DNA of 8,261 nt. It comes from Rhodoferax sp. OV413. GTDB lineage: Bacteria; Pseudomonadota; Gammaproteobacteria; Burkholderiales; Burkholderiaceae_C. The position numbers and the translations under genes were made by a program. This document shows, piece by piece, positions 6,096 through 8,261 of this stretch. How positions within the stretch are numbered: the stretch's first letter is position 1; the number at the start of each line of letters is the position of its first letter. The notes below the pieces were generated by a model that was given only the letters and a program-made list of their open reading frames with translations, was not told the origin of the DNA and made no database searches. The stretch covers positions 1 to 8,261 of the forward strand of contig CAMATS010000077.1 in the NCBI GenBank assembly GCA_945861195.1, read 5' to 3'.

Positions 6096-7001
6096 TCAGC
6101 GCCGCCTCAAACCCAGCACCATGACGCAGGCCACCACCAAAAAGGCGCCCCCAACCTGCACCAGCGCGATCGATTGCCCCAGAATTACCCAGGCCAAACC
6201 GAGCGCAAAAACCGGCTCAACATTCATGATGGCCAGATTGCCGGCCACGCCCAGCCTGGGCAGCACGGTGAACATGATGGTGAAGGCTGTGCCGTAGAGA
6301 AACATCAAGGCACCCAAACCCCACCAGCCTGGCAGGGCCTGGGGTAGCGCAAAGCCACCCTGCCCGGCCACCGCCGCCAGGGCCACCAAGCCAGTGATGG
6401 TCATGGTGCTGGCGGTGCGCAAGCGGCTGTCGAGGCCATTCACTTCGCGTTGGGTCAAGATCATGGCCAGGCCGAAGCTTGCCGAGGCGCCCAACGCAAA
6501 GGCCACGCCAGCGCCAATTCGCCCCCATTGCCCCAAAGCGCCCAAGCCCGAGGCTGCGCCCAAAACATCCAGCGCCAATGCCAGGCCGGCAAGAATGAAA
6601 GGCATGGCCACCAGCACCGCGCGCTCGGGCCGGTGTTGGTACAAAAGACGGTCCCACAAAGCGGCCGACAAGGGATAGGTGTTGAAAGCCAACAAAGCCA
6701 GCGCCACCGGCAGACGCGCAACAGCCGAGTACAGACAAAGGCTTTGAACGCCAATCAACAGGCCAATCAAAAGCAAAAAGCGGCGCTGGCGGGGGCTGGT
6801 ACGCACAGCCTGGCGCTGCAGCAAGAGCAGCGCAGAGACCACCAAGGCCGTGGCCAAGCTGCGAAACGCCACCGCAGTAGCCACATCCACGCCATGGTTG
6901 AAAGCCAGCCGCGCTGCAACATGGTTGCCCGCCATCATGAGGGCGACGAGCAACAGTGTGGCGAAAGCGGTGCCACTCAAGGCGCGTTGGCTGCTGGTCA
7001 T
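6096..7001 (-). CDS. EamA/DMT-family transporter
   Basis: A 301-residue inner-membrane permease of the drug/metabolite transporter superfamily. About ten hydrophobic segments are visible in two repeats: roughly 11-30, 40-61, 74-93, 96-118 and 128-146 in the first half; 161-183, 198-217, 225-247, 251-272 and 276-297 in the second. The MNVEPVFALGLAWVILGQ segment (259-276) is the hallmark of the second EamA domain. The chain ends in three Arg, consistent with a cytoplasmic C-terminus. Members usually export or exchange amino acids, nucleosides or other small metabolites; the substrate here is unknown. No good Shine-Dalgarno precedes the ATG at 7001. It is transcribed towards the enolase gene and away from the molybdopterin subunit gene. 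A link to the dioxygenase cluster is possible but not shown. Confidence 0.92.
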   Translation of the reverse strand: MTSSQRALSGTAFATLLLVALMMAGNHVAARLAFNHGVDVATAVAFRSLATALVVSALLLLQRQAVRTSPRQRRFLLLIGLLIGVQSLCLYSAVARLPVALALLAFNTYPLSAALWDRLLYQHRPERAVLVAMPFILAGLALALDVLGAASGLGALGQWGRIGAGVAFALGASASFGLAMILTQREVNGLDSRLRTASTMTITGLVALAAVAGQGGFALPQALPGWWGLGALMFLYGTAFTIMFTVLPRLGVAGNLAIMNVEPVFALGLAWVILGQSIALVQVGGAFLVVACVMVLGLRRR

Positions 7002-7034
7002 GATGCGTTTGGTGTACTGGCGCCGATTCTGCCC

Positions 7035-7115
7035 CAGTGCCCCGGTGCGGTGGTTTTATCCGCCAGCCCCTATACTGAAACAAGCCGAAAAGCAGGCCCG
7101 GTTTGCGGGGCACTG
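7035..7115. repeat. 9-bp inverted repeat bracketing a promoter
   Basis: CAGTGCCCC at 7035-7043 is the exact reverse complement of GGGGCACTG at 7107-7115. A shorter third copy (GGCACTG) follows at 7117-7123. The arm centres are 72 bp apart, about seven helical turns, and the -10 hexamer lies between them. This is a plausible operator pair for a looping regulator. Confidence 0.45.
7071..7076 (+). promoter_or_regulatory. Candidate -10 element for the molybdopterin subunit gene
   Basis: TATACT differs from the sigma-70 consensus at one base and would give a leader of about 80 bases. The region 16-18 bp upstream is GC-rich with no real -35 match, so activation by a regulator is likely if this is the promoter. 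Confidence 0.5.
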
Positions 7116-7163
7116 CGGCACTGACACAGCACACAGCACACCTGACCTGACAAACCTACTGCC

Positions 7164-8261
7164 ATGCAAATCCCCTCCCCAGTTCAAACCCAGGCACACC
7201 AGCGTTTTGGCAGCGGCCAAGCCGTGCTGCGCATTGAAGACGACAAGCTACTCAGCGGCCAGGGCCGCTTCACCGATGACATCACCAGCGACGCCAGCTA
7301 TGACACGCACCTGCGCCTGTTTTTTGTGCGTTCGCCCTATCCCCATGCGGTGCTGCGCAGCATCGACAAGTCTGTAGCAGCCGGTATGCCCGGCGTGGCA
7401 GCCGTCTTTGATGGCGCCGATCTGGTGGCCGCCGGCGTCAAACCCATCCCCGGGCCGACCGCTTTCAAGCGGGCGGGCGGTGCCAACAGTGCCACGCCGG
7501 CTCGGCGCGCACTGGCTTTTGAGCGGGTCCGCTATGTTGGCGAAGCCGTGGCTATGGTCTTGGCCAGTACCCTGGAGCAGGCGCGTGACGCAGCTGAGGC
7601 GGTCCTGGTTGAGTACGAAGAGCTGCCGATGGTGGTTGACCTGGCATCCGCCGTGGCTCCCGGTGCGCCCGTGATTTGTGATGCGGCGCCTGACAATATT
7701 TCAGCCGAGATGCGTCACGGCGACTTGGCTGCCTGCTCCCGCGCCTTCGCCAGCGCCACGCATGTGGTACGCCTTGAGCTCACCAACCAGCGCCTGGCGG
7801 CGCTGACCCTCGAACCGCGCTCGGTGCTGGCGTTGGTGGACCCGGCGGACGGCCGCCTGGTGCTGCGCATGAGCACGCAAATGCCCTCCGGTATCAAAAA
7901 CTCGCTCTGCAAGGATGTGCTGGGCCTGGCGCCAGAGCAGGTGCGGGTCACCGTGGGCGATGTCGGCGGCGGCTTTGGCTTGAAGGGCGGCATTCACCCC
8001 GAAGATGCTGCCACCGCGTGGTGCGCCTGGACGCTCAAGCGACCCGTTAAATGGATTGCCGAGCGCAGCGAAGAGTTTCTCAGCGCCGCAGCCGGCCGGG
8101 ATATTCAAAGCACCGCCGAATTGGCGCTGGCCGCTGATGGCCGCATACTGGGCCTGCGGGTGCACTCCCTGGCCAACGTGGGGGCTTACGCCACCGGCAC
8201 GGCCGTGGCCATTCAAGTGCTGATTGGCCCCTGGGTGCAGACCAGCGTGTATGACATCCAG
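7164..8261 (+). CDS. Xanthine dehydrogenase/CO dehydrogenase-family molybdopterin-binding large subunit, 5' part
   Basis: Translating from ATG 7164 gives 366 codons with no stop up to the window edge, so the gene is cut at its 3' end; the family is normally about 750-800 residues. The N-terminus has the family opening, with LRIEDDKLLSGQGRFTDDI (22-40). It continues with FFVRSPYPHAVLRSID (53-68), YVGEAVAMVLA (124-134) and VEYEELPMVVD (149-159) of the hammerhead domain. The Mo-cofactor domain follows, with LEPRSVLA (216-223), STQMP (237-241), the glycine-rich cofactor loop GDVGGGFGLKGG (265-276) and ERSEEF (300-305). Such subunits hydroxylate aldehydes or N-heterocycles using water, with separate FAD and 2Fe-2S subunits. 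Neither is upstream here, so they must be downstream or elsewhere. The active-site loop that separates CoxL from other members is beyond the window, so CO oxidation is not claimed. There is no clear Shine-Dalgarno. Confidence 0.9.
   Translation, partial: MQIPSPVQTQAHQRFGSGQAVLRIEDDKLLSGQGRFTDDITSDASYDTHLRLFFVRSPYPHAVLRSIDKSVAAGMPGVAAVFDGADLVAAGVKPIPGPTAFKRAGGANSATPARRALAFERVRYVGEAVAMVLASTLEQARDAAEAVLVEYEELPMVVDLASAVAPGAPVICDAAPDNISAEMRHGDLAACSRAFASATHVVRLELTNQRLAALTLEPRSVLALVDPADGRLVLRMSTQMPSGIKNSLCKDVLGLAPEQVRVTVGDVGGGFGLKGGIHPEDAATAWCAWTLKRPVKWIAERSEEFLSAAAGRDIQSTAELALAADGRILGLRVHSLANVGAYATGTAVAIQVLIGPWVQTSVYDIQ

Larger units (their letters stand above)
7002..7163. promoter_or_regulatory. 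Divergent control region between the permease and the molybdopterin subunit
   Basis: This 162-bp gap contains a clear plus-strand -10 (TATACT, 7071-7076), an exact 9-bp inverted repeat on either side of it (7035-7043 and 7107-7115), and several short tandem repeats in the leader (7109-7150). No clear -10/-35 pair was found for the minus-strand permease gene. Confidence 0.65.

Noticed and set aside
6217..7134. Long minus-strand open frame overlapping the permease gene and its upstream gap.
   Set aside because: Rich in Arg, Gly, Cys and His with no membrane pattern, whereas the permease frame shows ten clean hydrophobic segments.
7164..8261. Calling the molybdopterin subunit coxL (CO oxidation).
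   Set aside because: The diagnostic active-site loop lies beyond the window, and most family members oxidise other substrates.
1..8261. CRISPR arrays, tRNA/rRNA genes, insertion sequences, phage genes or attachment sites.
   Set aside because: No spaced repeats, tRNA-like cloverleaf, transposase or integrase motif, or terminal inverted repeats were seen on either strand.

Overview
The window looks like GC-rich beta-proteobacterial chromosome, most like Burkholderiales/Comamonadaceae (inference). This rests on strong G/C preference at third codon positions, tight gene packing and the protein families present. No RNA genes, IS elements, transposases, CRISPR arrays or phage genes were seen, and no gene in the window encodes a transcription regulator.

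Layout: (1) 1-512, plus strand: the 3' end of an alpha/beta hydrolase gene. (2) 524-3911, minus strand: a compact three-gene operon, read right to left. It encodes an EctD-like phytanoyl-CoA-dioxygenase-family (PhyH) enzyme, an NAD(P)-dependent oxidoreductase with a C-terminal SAF domain, and an Old Yellow Enzyme-type flavin oxidoreductase. (3) 3912-4062: a 151-bp divergent control region with an exact 11-bp tandem repeat and a perfect 12-bp palindrome. (4) 4063-6064, plus strand: a second PhyH-family dioxygenase gene coupled to a mandelate-racemase/muconate-lactonizing-type enolase-superfamily gene. (5) 6096-7001, minus strand: an EamA/DMT-family permease. (6) 7002-7163: a second divergent control region with a good -10 hexamer bracketed by an exact 9-bp inverted repeat. 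(7) 7164 to the end, plus strand: the first 366 codons of a xanthine-dehydrogenase/CO-dehydrogenase-type molybdopterin large subunit.

The centre (524-6064) reads as one divergently transcribed catabolic unit: two Fe(II)/2-oxoglutarate oxygenases, an NAD(P) dehydrogenase, an ene-reductase-type flavoenzyme and an acid-sugar-type dehydratase/racemase. All catalytic residues I can check are intact. The natural reading is oxidation or hydroxylation of a small polar compound, then dehydrogenation and dehydration or epimerisation. The neighbouring permease and molybdenum hydroxylase may belong to the same or an adjacent catabolic locus. The substrate cannot be read from the sequence. This cluster and its control region are the best candidates for something undescribed.
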